Assembly: GCA_947489445.1 (NCBI GenBank)
Contig: CANLDN010000003.1
Span: 62,001-126,000, forward strand
From: an uncultured Paracoccaceae bacterium
GTDB taxonomy: Bacteria > Pseudomonadota > Alphaproteobacteria > Rhodobacterales > Rhodobacteraceae
Reading direction: 5' to 3'
DNA length: 64,000 nt
Position numbers and translations under genes: made by a program. The notes below the pieces were generated by a model, which worked only from the letters and a program-made list of their open reading frames with translations, did no database searches and was not told the origin of the DNA. How positions within the stretch are numbered: position 1 is the stretch's first letter; every line of letters begins with the position of its first letter. Shown here in pieces: positions 20,507 to 29,836 of this stretch.

Positions 20507-21691
20507 TCAGACGCCCGATGCAACAATCGCTTTGGCGAGTACAGGCACCGTTTCCGCGTTCAGACCAGCCACGTTGATCCGGCTGTCACCAACCATATAG
20601 ATACCGTGCTTGTCACGCATCGTTTCCACCTGCTGCGCAGTTGCACCAAGGCGGCTGAACATACCGCGATGATGGGCAATGAAATCAAACCGGTCAGAAT
20701 TGGTCAGACGCTTCAATTCATCCGCCAATTGCTGACGGAGGGTCAACATCCCGTTGCGGGTTTCTTCCAGCTCTGCCTCCCAATCGGCGCGCAAATTGGG
20801 ATCGTTCAGGATCGTCGTGACAACACGCGCGCCATGATCTGGCGGAAAGGAGTAGTTCTGACGGTTCAGAAACGCGAGGTTCTGTTGGGTCAACGCCTTT
20901 TGGTCCGCATCTTTGGCCACGGCCATCAGGACACCGGTACGCTCACGGTAGATGCCAAAGTTCTTGGAACAGCTGGCCGCAATCAGGCAATTGTCAAAGG
21001 CCCGCGCGATCTGACGGGTGATCTTGGCATCCTCATGCAGCCCGTCGCCAAAACCCTGATAGGCGATGTCGATGAAGGGGATCGCCTGCTTTTCCTGCAT
21101 GATCCCAATGACCTGGCTCATCTGATCATAGGTCAGGTTGGCCCCGGTCGGGTTGTGGCAGCAGCCGTGCAGTAGCACGACATCGCCGGGTGCGACCTTG
21201 CGCAGGTCGGCCAGCATGCCGTCGAAATCCACATCCCGCGTTACGCTGTCGAAATAGGTATATTCGGCCATCTTCATGCCGAGATACTTGATAATCGACG
21301 GATGGTTCGGCCATGTTGGATTGGACAGCCAGACGGTTGCACCGGGGGCGGCCATGCGGATCAGTTCCAGCGCTTGCCGGATCGCGCCGGTGCCGCCGGG
21401 TGTCGCCACGGCGGCCACGCGTTCCGCTGGCACGGTGTCACCCAGCACCAGATCGCGCATCGCCGCGCCAAAGGCCGGATCACCGGCCAGCCCGGTATAG
21501 GCCTTGGTCGACTGATCGGCGAGGATGCGGCGCTCGGCCTCTTTGACCGCGCGCATGACGGGCGTGTTGCCGGATGCGTCCTTGTAGACGCCGACGCCTA
21601 GATCGACCTTGTCGTGGCGTGGATCAGCCTTGTAGTCGGCCATCAGCGCCAGGATTTTATCAGCGGGTTGGGCGGTGAGGTTTTCCAGCAT
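20507..21691 (-). CDS. Aspartate/aromatic amino acid aminotransferase
   Basis: KVDLGVGVYKDASGNTPVM; SCSKNFGIYRERTG PLP-lysine motif. Confidence 0.95.
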   Translation of the reverse strand: MLENLTAQPADKILALMADYKADPRHDKVDLGVGVYKDASGNTPVMRAVKEAERRILADQSTKAYTGLAGDPAFGAAMRDLVLGDTVPAERVAAVATPGGTGAIRQALELIRMAAPGATVWLSNPTWPNHPSIIKYLGMKMAEYTYFDSVTRDVDFDGMLADLRKVAPGDVVLLHGCCHNPTGANLTYDQMSQVIGIMQEKQAIPFIDIAYQGFGDGLHEDAKITRQIARAFDNCLIAASCSKNFGIYRERTGVLMAVAKDADQKALTQQNLAFLNRQNYSFPPDHGARVVTTILNDPNLRADWEAELEETRNGMLTLRQQLADELKRLTNSDRFDFIAHHRGMFSRLGATAQQVETMRDKHGIYMVGDSRINVAGLNAETVPVLAKAIVASGV

Positions 21692-22557
21692 CAGGCAGCT
21701 CCGGTAGCAATGGGAAGATCGGCATACATGCCCCATTCGGACCATGAGCCGTCGTAAAGCGAATGATCGGTCTTGCCGATCCGTTCAAGGGCGAGAGACA
21801 GGACAGCAGCAGTGACACCCGACCCGCAGGTGGTGATCGTCGGTTTCTGCAAATCGACGCCCGCATCGTTGAAGATCGTGCGCAGCGTGTTGCGCGGCTT
21901 CATCGTGCCGTCTTCGTTCAGAAGGTCCTGATAAAACACGTTTTTGGAGCCGGGGATGTGACCAGACCGCAACCCCTCGCGGGGTTCTTCGGCATCGCCG
22001 CGGAACCGGGCGGGCGCACGCGCATCAATGATTTCGTGATCGCCCAGCTTGGCGGCACGCGCGACCTCTGTCACGTCGCGGACAATATCCCTTTGCGGGA
22101 TCACGGTCATATGCCGGTCGCGGATGGTCGGTGGGTTCGCAGTGGTCTCGTACCCATCCGCTAACCACTTGGGCAGGCCGCCATCAAGGACAGCTACATC
22201 TGTCTTGCCCATGAGGCGAAACAGCCACCACACGCGGGCAGCCGAAAACAGTCCCATGCCATCATAGATCACTACCTGATGCCCATCGCCGACACCTATG
22301 GCGCGCATGCGGGACATGAATTTTTCGACCGGCGGAGCCATATGCGGCAGCTCTGATCGCTGGTCCGAAATCTCATCAATATCAAAAAAACGCGCGCCTT
22401 GGATATGACCTGCGGCATATTCAGCCGCCGCATCCCGGCCCATATCGGGCAGGTACCAAGAGGCGTCAAAAATGCGCAGATCTGGGTCCTTGATATGGGC
22501 AGCCAGCCAGTCAGTACTGACCAGCGTTTTCGGGTCATCGGACGCTGTTGCTGTCAT
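21691..22557 (-). CDS. sseA: 3-mercaptopyruvate sulfurtransferase
   Basis: Two rhodanese domains, active-site CGSGVTA; start at MTATASDDPK. Confidence 0.92.
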   Translation of the reverse strand: MTATASDDPKTLVSTDWLAAHIKDPDLRIFDASWYLPDMGRDAAAEYAAGHIQGARFFDIDEISDQRSELPHMAPPVEKFMSRMRAIGVGDGHQVVIYDGMGLFSAARVWWLFRLMGKTDVAVLDGGLPKWLADGYETTANPPTIRDRHMTVIPQRDIVRDVTEVARAAKLGDHEIIDARAPARFRGDAEEPREGLRSGHIPGSKNVFYQDLLNEDGTMKPRNTLRTIFNDAGVDLQKPTITTCGSGVTAAVLSLALERIGKTDHSLYDGSWSEWGMYADLPIATGAA

Positions 22558-22773
22558 GATCTTCCCCTGCTTGGTTTCGGGCGTATGGGTAACGCGCGGA
22601 AGCCGGGCAGACAAGGGGCGCGACAGGGTCAAATGCAAATGCTGCGTTGCGATTTGCGTCCCTGCCATCCGGATCAGATGGTCGAGATTTGATTTGCCGT
22701 TTTCGCGCCCCGCGGGCTAGGCTTCCCTTAGGTCACCTACTGCATGCGGTGGCCGCTATTGGGAGGAATATGA

Positions 22774-23958
22774 ATGACTGACCGTATGCGTTTTGGTATT
22801 TTTCTGGCTCCGTTTCACAAGCCAGGTATCAACCCGACTCTCGCGCTTGAACAGGATCTGGAGCTGGCGCAATGGCTCGATCGTTGCGACTATGACGAAG
22901 TGTGGTTCGGCGAGCACCACTCAGCAGGGTCGGAGATTTCGGCCAGCCCCGAGATCATGATCGCCACCGCTGCGCCCCGTACGAGGCGGATCAAGCTGGG
23001 CACCGGGGTGGTGTCGGTCAGCTATCACAATCCGCTTTGGGTGGCCGAAAAGATTGTGCAACTGGACCACCTGACGCGCGGTCGCGCGATGCTAGGCCTC
23101 GGGCCGGGGTCACTGCCGACAGACGCCGCCATGATCGGGCTCAGCCAGAAAGACACGCGCGGTCTGCTCGCCGACGGACTCGATATCATCACCCGGCTCT
23201 TGCGCTCGGACGAGCCTGTGAATTTCGAAAACGACCGCTGGGTGCTGAAGGACGCGCGCCTGCATCTGCGCCCCTATTCCAATTTCGATCTGGCCACCGC
23301 CGCCGTCGCCTCGCCGACCGGGCCAAAACTGGCGGGCAAATATGGCACTGGTTTGATCTCCATCGGGGCGACAACAGCGGCTGGGTTCGACGCGCTTGCG
23401 CTGCATTGGGACGTGATCGAGGAAGAGGCGAAGCACTACAAACAGCAGGTGGATCGGTCGAAATGGCGGCTCGTTGGGCTCTGCCATATTGCCGAAACCG
23501 CTGAACAGGCCCGCCGCGATGTGGAATACGGGATTGAACATTGGTTCAACTATTTCCAGGAAATCGCAGCCTTCCCGCAGATGTCGATGCCGGGCCAGAA
23601 CGCGAAAGAGATGATCGACTTCATTAATGACAGTGGCTTTGGCGCCATCGGCACGCCCGAGATGTGCCGCGCCCAGATCGACCGTTTGTGGAAGCAGTCA
23701 AACGGCGGCTTCGGCGCCTATCTGATGCTGGCCCACAACTGGGCGAATTTCGAGGCGACGAAGAAAAGCTATGACCTGATCGCGCGCGAAGTGTTCCCGC
23801 ATTTTCAGGGTCAGCATATGTCGACAATGAATGCGGCTGTTCGTGCTCAGAAAATGCGACCTGAACTTGCCGAAATTCACGCCAAGGCCGTGGAAACGGC
23901 GCAGGAAAAATACGCGGCCGAAAAAGAAAGCCGTCATACGACGGAACCAGCCGAGTAG
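22774..23958 (+). CDS. LLM-class flavin-dependent oxidoreductase
   Basis: MRFGIFLAPFHKPGINPTLALEQDLELAQWLDRCDYDEVWFGEHHSAGSEISASPE. Confidence 0.92.
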   Translation: MTDRMRFGIFLAPFHKPGINPTLALEQDLELAQWLDRCDYDEVWFGEHHSAGSEISASPEIMIATAAPRTRRIKLGTGVVSVSYHNPLWVAEKIVQLDHLTRGRAMLGLGPGSLPTDAAMIGLSQKDTRGLLADGLDIITRLLRSDEPVNFENDRWVLKDARLHLRPYSNFDLATAAVASPTGPKLAGKYGTGLISIGATTAAGFDALALHWDVIEEEAKHYKQQVDRSKWRLVGLCHIAETAEQARRDVEYGIEHWFNYFQEIAAFPQMSMPGQNAKEMIDFINDSGFGAIGTPEMCRAQIDRLWKQSNGGFGAYLMLAHNWANFEATKKSYDLIAREVFPHFQGQHMSTMNAAVRAQKMRPELAEIHAKAVETAQEKYAAEKESRHTTEPAE

Positions 23959-23967
23959 CCTGCCTAT

Positions 23968-23992
23968 GGATGGGCGGTTTGGCCGCCCATCC
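23968..23992. terminator. Hairpin GGATGGGCGG-tttgg-CCGCCCATCC between convergent genes
   Basis: Perfect 10-bp stem, 5-nt loop read directly. Confidence 0.8.
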
Positions 23993-24002
23993 GGCCGGGT
24001 GA

Positions 24003-25163
24003 TCAGCTGATCCCGATTTGTCGCCGTTGTGCGGCAATGGATTGCCAGAGAGCCGGGAGGATGCACAAGGCGGACGCGCATGCGGTGATGGTGAACCCAT
24101 AGGCTTCGAAAACCGGGCGGAACAGGGCGGTGCCTGCAAACATCGCCGCATATGTTACCGCACTATAGAGCCCCATGATCGCGGCCCGCTGGCCTGGATC
24201 GAGCGCCGTCAGCCCACCAACCAGCAGGTTGATGCCTAGATGGTTTGCGCCACCCCACAGCACGCAAACCAGCAAGATGGCTGCCGCGGATGTGCCGCTG
24301 GCTGCAAGGGCAATATACACAATGGCCAGTCCGGCAAATGCAATCGGTGCGGCGTTGTGCGCGCCATACCGGTCGATCAGGCGGTCCAGCGGAGAGATGG
24401 CTCCAAACCCGATCCCGTATGCCAGTGCGGCAAGCCCAGCGACAGTGGTCGTCAGTCCTAGGTTTTCGGTCAGATGCGGCCCCAGATAGGCATAAAGCCC
24501 ATAAAACGCGACCATATAGGCGACAACTGACATCAACAGCGCCCCCACGCCCGGGATCCGCAAGGCCCGCAAAGGGGACGGGCGGATTGTGCTGGATGCT
24601 GTTTGGCCCTGCGGCAATGCGCGGCGGATGGCCAGAACAATCAGCACGCTGATCACGGCCAGACCGCCGAAGACGGCCCGCCAGTGTAGTGCATCGGAAA
24701 GCATCGCCGACAAGGTGACCCCGGCCACCAGCGACAGGGTCCAACCCGTCAATACTTTGCCCAATGTGGCGCTTTCGGCGCCCTTGGGGGCCACTTCTGC
24801 CGCCAGCCCGTAGGTGGCAGGCAGTGCCACGCCCGCCGCCAGCCCTGCGATCCCTTGTGCGATAGCAAGGCTGGTGAGTGAGGGTGCAAGCGTACTGCCG
24901 GTGAGGCCCAGCGTCAGCACCGCCAGAGCAAGGACCAGTGCATTACGCAGCCCGATCCTGTCGGCATGCGGCGCAAGCGTCAGCGCGCTCAGCGCAGTCC
25001 CCGCAGCGTAGATGGCCGAGGTGATCAGCACATCCGCAGCGCCTGTCCCGGGAAAGGAGCGCGCCACATCCCCGGCAATAGGGCTCAGCACCAGCGAATT
25101 GGCCCCAACTATGCCGATTGCGAGCATCAGGAGTGTGGTTGGGCGCATGTGATCCTCCATCAT
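24003..25163 (-). CDS. MFS transporter
   Basis: About 12 hydrophobic segments; PHADRIGLRNALVLALAVLTLG. Confidence 0.88.
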   Translation of the reverse strand: MMEDHMRPTTLLMLAIGIVGANSLVLSPIAGDVARSFPGTGAADVLITSAIYAAGTALSALTLAPHADRIGLRNALVLALAVLTLGLTGSTLAPSLTSLAIAQGIAGLAAGVALPATYGLAAEVAPKGAESATLGKVLTGWTLSLVAGVTLSAMLSDALHWRAVFGGLAVISVLIVLAIRRALPQGQTASSTIRPSPLRALRIPGVGALLMSVVAYMVAFYGLYAYLGPHLTENLGLTTTVAGLAALAYGIGFGAISPLDRLIDRYGAHNAAPIAFAGLAIVYIALAASGTSAAAILLVCVLWGGANHLGINLLVGGLTALDPGQRAAIMGLYSAVTYAAMFAGTALFRPVFEAYGFTITACASALCILPALWQSIAAQRRQIGIS

Positions 25164-25247
25164 AGATTTGATCAGTTATAGGGTATTCACGACATAGTCG
25201 GAATGATGTAATGTCATATTTATAAAATTCAGAATGAGGTTCTGTTT

Positions 25248-25748
25248 ATGCCAAAGGATATCCATGATCTTGATGCGATTGACCGAAAGTTATTAGGTCT
25301 TCTGACGACCGATGCTGAACAAAGCTATGCCGCATTAGGCGAACAGGTAGGTCTGTCGCCCCCTGCGGTGCATGAACGGGTGAAACGTTACAAGGCCTCT
25401 GGCCGAATCAAAGGGGTTGTCGCCGCGCTGGCGCCATCGATGACTGGCAAGCCGCTTTTGGCCTTTATCCATGTCGACACAACCGGCTGGGGCAAATCCG
25501 AGGCGATGATGGGTCTGCGCGACCTACCAGAAGTGGAAGAGATCCATTCTGTCACCGGTGACACATGCATGCTGCTGAAAGCGCGTCTGGAAAGTACGCA
25601 AGCGATGGAAGGACTGTTGGCCCGGCTTTATGACATGCCCGGTGTGAAATCGACAAAAAGCTATGTGGCGTTGTCGACCTATCTGGAGCGGCCCGCGCAG
25701 CCGGGGATTACGGCAGACCTGCGCGCGAGCGCCGAAAATCTCGGGTAG
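25248..25748 (+). CDS. Lrp/AsnC family transcriptional regulator
   Basis: LDAIDRKLLGLLTTDAEQSYAALGEQVGLSPPAVHERVKRYKASGRIKG. Confidence 0.94.
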   Translation: MPKDIHDLDAIDRKLLGLLTTDAEQSYAALGEQVGLSPPAVHERVKRYKASGRIKGVVAALAPSMTGKPLLAFIHVDTTGWGKSEAMMGLRDLPEVEEIHSVTGDTCMLLKARLESTQAMEGLLARLYDMPGVKSTKSYVALSTYLERPAQPGITADLRASAENLG

Positions 25749-25749
25749 A

Positions 25750-25765
25750 GTGGGGTGAACCCCAC
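25750..25765. terminator. Hairpin GTGGGG-tgaa-CCCCAC after the Lrp gene
   Basis: Read directly; overlaps region just past stop at 25748. Confidence 0.6.
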
Positions 25766-25901
25766 CTTACGGTTGGGCCTGTCGCATCAGATAGTGGCAG
25801 TCCGATCGCCGCAACGGCGCGCGCATACAGCAAAGCCTGGCGCGGTATTCAGACGCTTCAGCTGGGGTGCGGTTGTTGATACGTCGAAGTCGAAACAAAC
25901 C

Positions 25902-26381
25902 CTATTCAACAACGGTTTCGACGCTGCGCGCACGCCCCTCACGGTTCCAGGTCAACGCCTTGAAGCATGCGGTCGCACCTGACGCATTGTTGCACCGCCC
26001 GCCATGGATTTCGAGCAGCATGACCACGCGACCGTGCATTTCGGTCAGCCGCCAACCACGGGCGAGATCGGTCGTGACCTCACCCGCCGCGACAAAGTGG
26101 ATGGGGCACCCGCCAGTGCCGCAATTGTGGCGCGCGCCAAGCGTGTTGCAGATGATGTGCCTTTCGTCCACCACCCAACCGGTGTGCAGACCCAGCGGGT
26201 CAAAACCCAGCAACGGCTGCGGTGAGATCGCGCCCACGCGAACATCGAGCGAGCCATTTTGGGCCTGTTGGCATTCCAGCGTCAGCCGTTCAATGATCAT
26301 GGCAACAGGCTCTGGCAGGTTTTCTGCATGGCTCGCTGACACCCAGCATGCGGCAACGATCATGCAAAAAACTGCGCGCAT
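25902..26381 (-). CDS. Secreted Cys-containing hypothetical protein
   Basis: Signal peptide MRAVFCMIVAACWVSASHA; several Cys (LECQQ, HIICNTLGARHNCGTGGCP). Confidence 0.7.
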   Translation of the reverse strand: MRAVFCMIVAACWVSASHAENLPEPVAMIIERLTLECQQAQNGSLDVRVGAISPQPLLGFDPLGLHTGWVVDERHIICNTLGARHNCGTGGCPIHFVAAGEVTTDLARGWRLTEMHGRVVMLLEIHGGRCNNASGATACFKALTWNREGRARSVETVVE

Positions 26382-26382
26382 G

Positions 26383-26856
26383 TCAGTCCCCGTGCCGCAT
26401 TAACCGCTGCTTCTGCCGGCCCCAGTCGCGTTTTGCCTCGGTCGCGCGTTTGTCGTGGTTTTTCTTGCCCTTGGCTGTCGCGATCTTGAGTTTCACCAAA
26501 CCCCGGTCGTTGAAATACATAACCAGTGGAACCAGCGTCATACCTTCGCGTTTGGTCGCGTTCCACAGCTTGGACAGCTCCTTGCGGCTGACCAGCAGCT
26601 TACGTTTGCGCCGCTCCTCGTGGCTGAACATGGCCCGGTCATAAGGGGCGATATAGGCGTTGGTCAGCCAGAGCTCGCCATCATCGACGCTTGCATAACT
26701 GTCCGCAATATTGGATTGGCCGATGCGCAGGGATTTCACCTCTGACCCGGTCAGGATGATGCCGACCTCGATGTCGTCCTCAATCGCATAATCATACCGC
26801 GCGCGCCGGTTTTCGGCGATGACTTTGTAGTTTTTGTTTTCGGGTTTCTTGGCCAT
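26383..26856 (-). CDS. smpB: SsrA-binding protein
   Basis: [44 protein letters not shown]. Confidence 0.96.
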   Translation of the reverse strand: MAKKPENKNYKVIAENRRARYDYAIEDDIEVGIILTGSEVKSLRIGQSNIADSYASVDDGELWLTNAYIAPYDRAMFSHEERRKRKLLVSRKELSKLWNATKREGMTLVPLVMYFNDRGLVKLKIATAKGKKNHDKRATEAKRDWGRQKQRLMRHGD

Positions 26857-26928
26857 AGTCGGCTTGAGATAAGCGATGGGGCGCTGTGGCACAAGGTGCG
26901 CAGGTGCCTCACGTCAGGAGAATACGGA

Positions 26929-27372
26929 ATGTTCGTTCAAATTGCCCTTGGCACGGCGCTGATGTTGTTTTCGATCCTCATTGCTGGGATCAGTTTTTGG
27001 CTGATGGAGACGTGGTTGATGCGCTATCGCCCGTGGCTGACCCGTGCACCGCACAGGCCGAAGTTGATTTTGGTGCTTTGCATCGCGGCCATCTGGATCA
27101 TGGCGCAGATGACGGCAGGCGTCTGGGCCTGGGCGCTGGCGATGATGGCGCTGGGCGTTTTCGACACGTTGGAATTGGCGGTCTATTTTGCGCTGGTGGC
27201 CTTTACCACGTTGGGCTTTGGCGATGTGCTCTTGCCGGTGGAATGGCGCTTGCTGGGTGGTATGGCCGCGGCGAATGGCCTGTTGAATATCGGGCTGGTG
27301 ACCGCATTGCTGGTAGAGGCCTTGCGACAGGTCAGGTTGCAACAGCTGCAAATGACAAAGGCTGAGACATGA
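26929..27372 (+). CDS. Two-pore-helix type ion channel family protein
   Basis: Selectivity filter-like FTTLGFGDV between hydrophobic helices. Confidence 0.82.
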   Translation: MFVQIALGTALMLFSILIAGISFWLMETWLMRYRPWLTRAPHRPKLILVLCIAAIWIMAQMTAGVWAWALAMMALGVFDTLELAVYFALVAFTTLGFGDVLLPVEWRLLGGMAAANGLLNIGLVTALLVEALRQVRLQQLQMTKAET

Positions 27373-28556
27373 GCGTGCCGGTTTTGCATAATGCGCAGGC
27401 GCGTCACTTGTTTTTGGCGCGGCACGGGTTGGCGGATCGTCCATCCGGCCCCGGCAAGGGCGCTGATCTAAAGGGCGTGATCGACGATCTGGGCTTTGTC
27501 CAGCTGGATAGCGTGAACACCTTTGCCCGCGCGCATGATCTGATCCTCTGGTCTCGCCGCCAACGATTTCGCCCTAAGGCGTTGCAGCATCTGCTGCACC
27601 GTGATCGCAAGGTGTTTGAACACTGGACCCATGACGCGGCTGTGATCCCGATGGAGAGTTTCGCCCATTGGCGGTTGCGTTTTGCCCGCGATGCGGTGCG
27701 AATGGAGGACCGCTGGAAAGAATGGCGGCGTGGGGATTTCACCGCGAAGATTGATGCGGTGCTGCGCCGGATTGCGGATCATGGATGCTGCACGTCTGGC
27801 CAAGTGGGCGAGGGTGAAAGCCGGGGGTCGGGCGGCTGGTGGGACTGGCACCCCTCCAAGACAGCGCTGGAGTATCTGTGGCGATCGGGGCAGGTGTCTG
27901 TGGTTCGTCGTGATGGGTTTACGAAGGTGTATGATCTGACAGAGCGTGTTATTCCGGCGGAGCATTTGAACGCGCGGCATCATCCCCAACAGACGATTGA
28001 CTGGTGCTGCGCGGGTGCGCTGGACCGGTTGGGCTTTGCCACAAGTGGCGAATTGGCGGCGTTCTGGGATCATGTGACTTCTGCAGAGGCGAAGGCGTGG
28101 TGCGCGGTGGCTCTGTCTGAAGGGCGGATCATTGAGGTGGATGTGGAAGGCGTGGACGGCAAGCTGCGCCGGTCCTTTGCCTGGCCGGGGTTGATGGATG
28201 AGGATGTGGGTGCCCCAGTGCCGCGGCTGCGGATTTTGTCGCCGTTTGACCCGGCGTTGCGGGACCGGAAACGGGCGGAGCGGCTTTTCGGCTTTCACTA
28301 CCGGATCGAGATTTTCGTGCCAGAGGCGAAGCGGAAATACGGGTATTACGTCTTCCCCGTCATCGAAGGTGACCGCCTGATCGGACGGATCGATATGAAA
28401 CGCGAGGAGGGTGTGCTGGCCGTCCGCGCCTTCTGGCCAGAACAGGGCGTCAGGATGGGGGCTGGACGCGTGCAAGCGCTGGAAACAGAGCTGGAGCGGG
28501 CCGCAGCGTTTGGCGGATGTGAACGCGTTACGTACGCAGAGGATTGGATCAGGTAG
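27369..28556 (+). CDS. Winged-helix YcaQ-family DNA glycosylase-like protein
   Basis: LIDDLGFVQLDSVNTFARAHDLILWSR-type motif; HRDRKVFEHWTHDAAVIPME; 395 aa. Confidence 0.88.
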   Translation: MSVPVLHNAQARHLFLARHGLADRPSGPGKGADLKGVIDDLGFVQLDSVNTFARAHDLILWSRRQRFRPKALQHLLHRDRKVFEHWTHDAAVIPMESFAHWRLRFARDAVRMEDRWKEWRRGDFTAKIDAVLRRIADHGCCTSGQVGEGESRGSGGWWDWHPSKTALEYLWRSGQVSVVRRDGFTKVYDLTERVIPAEHLNARHHPQQTIDWCCAGALDRLGFATSGELAAFWDHVTSAEAKAWCAVALSEGRIIEVDVEGVDGKLRRSFAWPGLMDEDVGAPVPRLRILSPFDPALRDRKRAERLFGFHYRIEIFVPEAKRKYGYYVFPVIEGDRLIGRIDMKREEGVLAVRAFWPEQGVRMGAGRVQALETELERAAAFGGCERVTYAEDWIR

Positions 28557-28576
28557 GGTGGGTGATTTCACCCACC
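28557..28576. terminator. Hairpin GGTGGGTG-attt-CACCCACC
   Basis: Perfect 8-bp stem directly past stop at 28556. Confidence 0.7.
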
Positions 28577-28804
28577 ATGCCAAACCCTAACGGTCGTTAA
28601 CAAACCTAACCGCACGCCCGGTTAATCCCGCCAAAGGCCGAAAAAGTGCCCGACGTTTTGCCGACGCAAATCCGACGGGATGCTGACCGCACGTTTCGCA
28701 GAAAAATAAGGCTTTAACCCGTGATTCGCCGCAGAACGCAAAAATCACTGTACGGTGGGGGCCACGCAACGCGCGGTGTGTAGCTGACGCGACCCCTTCC
28801 CGGA

Positions 28805-29677
28805 TCAGTTCAAAAGTCCCGCATGCACCATCGCGGCCCGCATCTTTTCCTTGGTCCCGTCCGTCAGACCGGTGAGGGGCGACCGCACCTCTTCACTGCA
28901 CAATCCCAACAACGACATGCCGTATTTGGCACCCACAAGCCCGGGCTCAGTGAAAACCGCCTCGTGCAGCGGCATCAGTCGGTCGAGTTGGGTCAATGCT
29001 TTGGCGTAGTCGCCGGCCAGCGTGGTTTCCTGGAACTCGGCCAGCAGCTTGGGCGCGATGTTTGCCGTTACCGAAATGCAGCCAACCCCCCCATGGGCGT
29101 TATACCCCAGCGCCGTCGCGTCCTCGCCCGACAACTGAATGAAATCGGGCCCGCAGCGCATGCGTTGGGCGGGCACGCGGGACAGGTCAGCCGTGGCATC
29201 CTTGACGCCGATGATCATCTCGTGCTGTGCCAGTTCGGCCATCGTGTCGGGTGTCATGTCGATCACTGACCGGGGCGGGATGTTGTAAATCACGATGGGC
29301 AGACCACACTCGGCGGCGGCGGTGAAATGCGCGATCAATCCGCGTTGGGTGGGCTTGTTATAGTAGGGCGTCACGACAAGGGCCGCGTCGGCACCGGCAG
29401 TTTTTGCGGCTTGGACCAGACGCACGGTTTCTGCGGTGTTGTTTGATCCTGCACCGGCGATCACTGGGATGCGGCCCGCTGCTTCGGTCACGACGGTTTC
29501 GACAACCAGATCATGCTCGGCATGGGTCAGCGTGGGGCTTTCGCCGGTTGTGCCAACTGGCACCAGCCCATGCGATCCCTGTTCCACATGCCAGTTCACC
29601 AGTTTTTTCAGCGCGTCCACGTCAACTTGGCCGTTGTTAAACGGCGTGACGAGGGCGGGGAGTGATCCCTTGAACAT
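28805..29677 (-). CDS. dapA: 4-hydroxy-tetrahydrodipicolinate synthase
   Basis: [50 protein letters not shown]. Confidence 0.97.
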   Translation of the reverse strand: MFKGSLPALVTPFNNGQVDVDALKKLVNWHVEQGSHGLVPVGTTGESPTLTHAEHDLVVETVVTEAAGRIPVIAGAGSNNTAETVRLVQAAKTAGADAALVVTPYYNKPTQRGLIAHFTAAAECGLPIVIYNIPPRSVIDMTPDTMAELAQHEMIIGVKDATADLSRVPAQRMRCGPDFIQLSGEDATALGYNAHGGVGCISVTANIAPKLLAEFQETTLAGDYAKALTQLDRLMPLHEAVFTEPGLVGAKYGMSLLGLCSEEVRSPLTGLTDGTKEKMRAAMVHAGLLN

Positions 29678-29836
29678 GGCACGCTTCCTTCTGGTTGGTG
29701 GGCATTGAATCGCCCGGGCAAAATCGCGCGGACCCTAGACGGGTTTTCGCCGATTGCCAAGATTGCCGTGTTTGTGAGTTGTTATCATGTCGCCGTGGGT
29801 TACCTTGTTGCTTCAACAACAGACGCGGCAGGTTTC

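Noticed and set aside
27468-28583. 371-aa minus-strand ORF opposite the YcaQ-like gene
   Set aside because: Antisense shadow; no recognisable motifs, while the plus frame is a clear family member.
28577-28804. Possible ssrA/tmRNA near smpB and dapA
   Set aside because: Could not find a tag-peptide frame or tRNA-like acceptor domain by eye; not supported.
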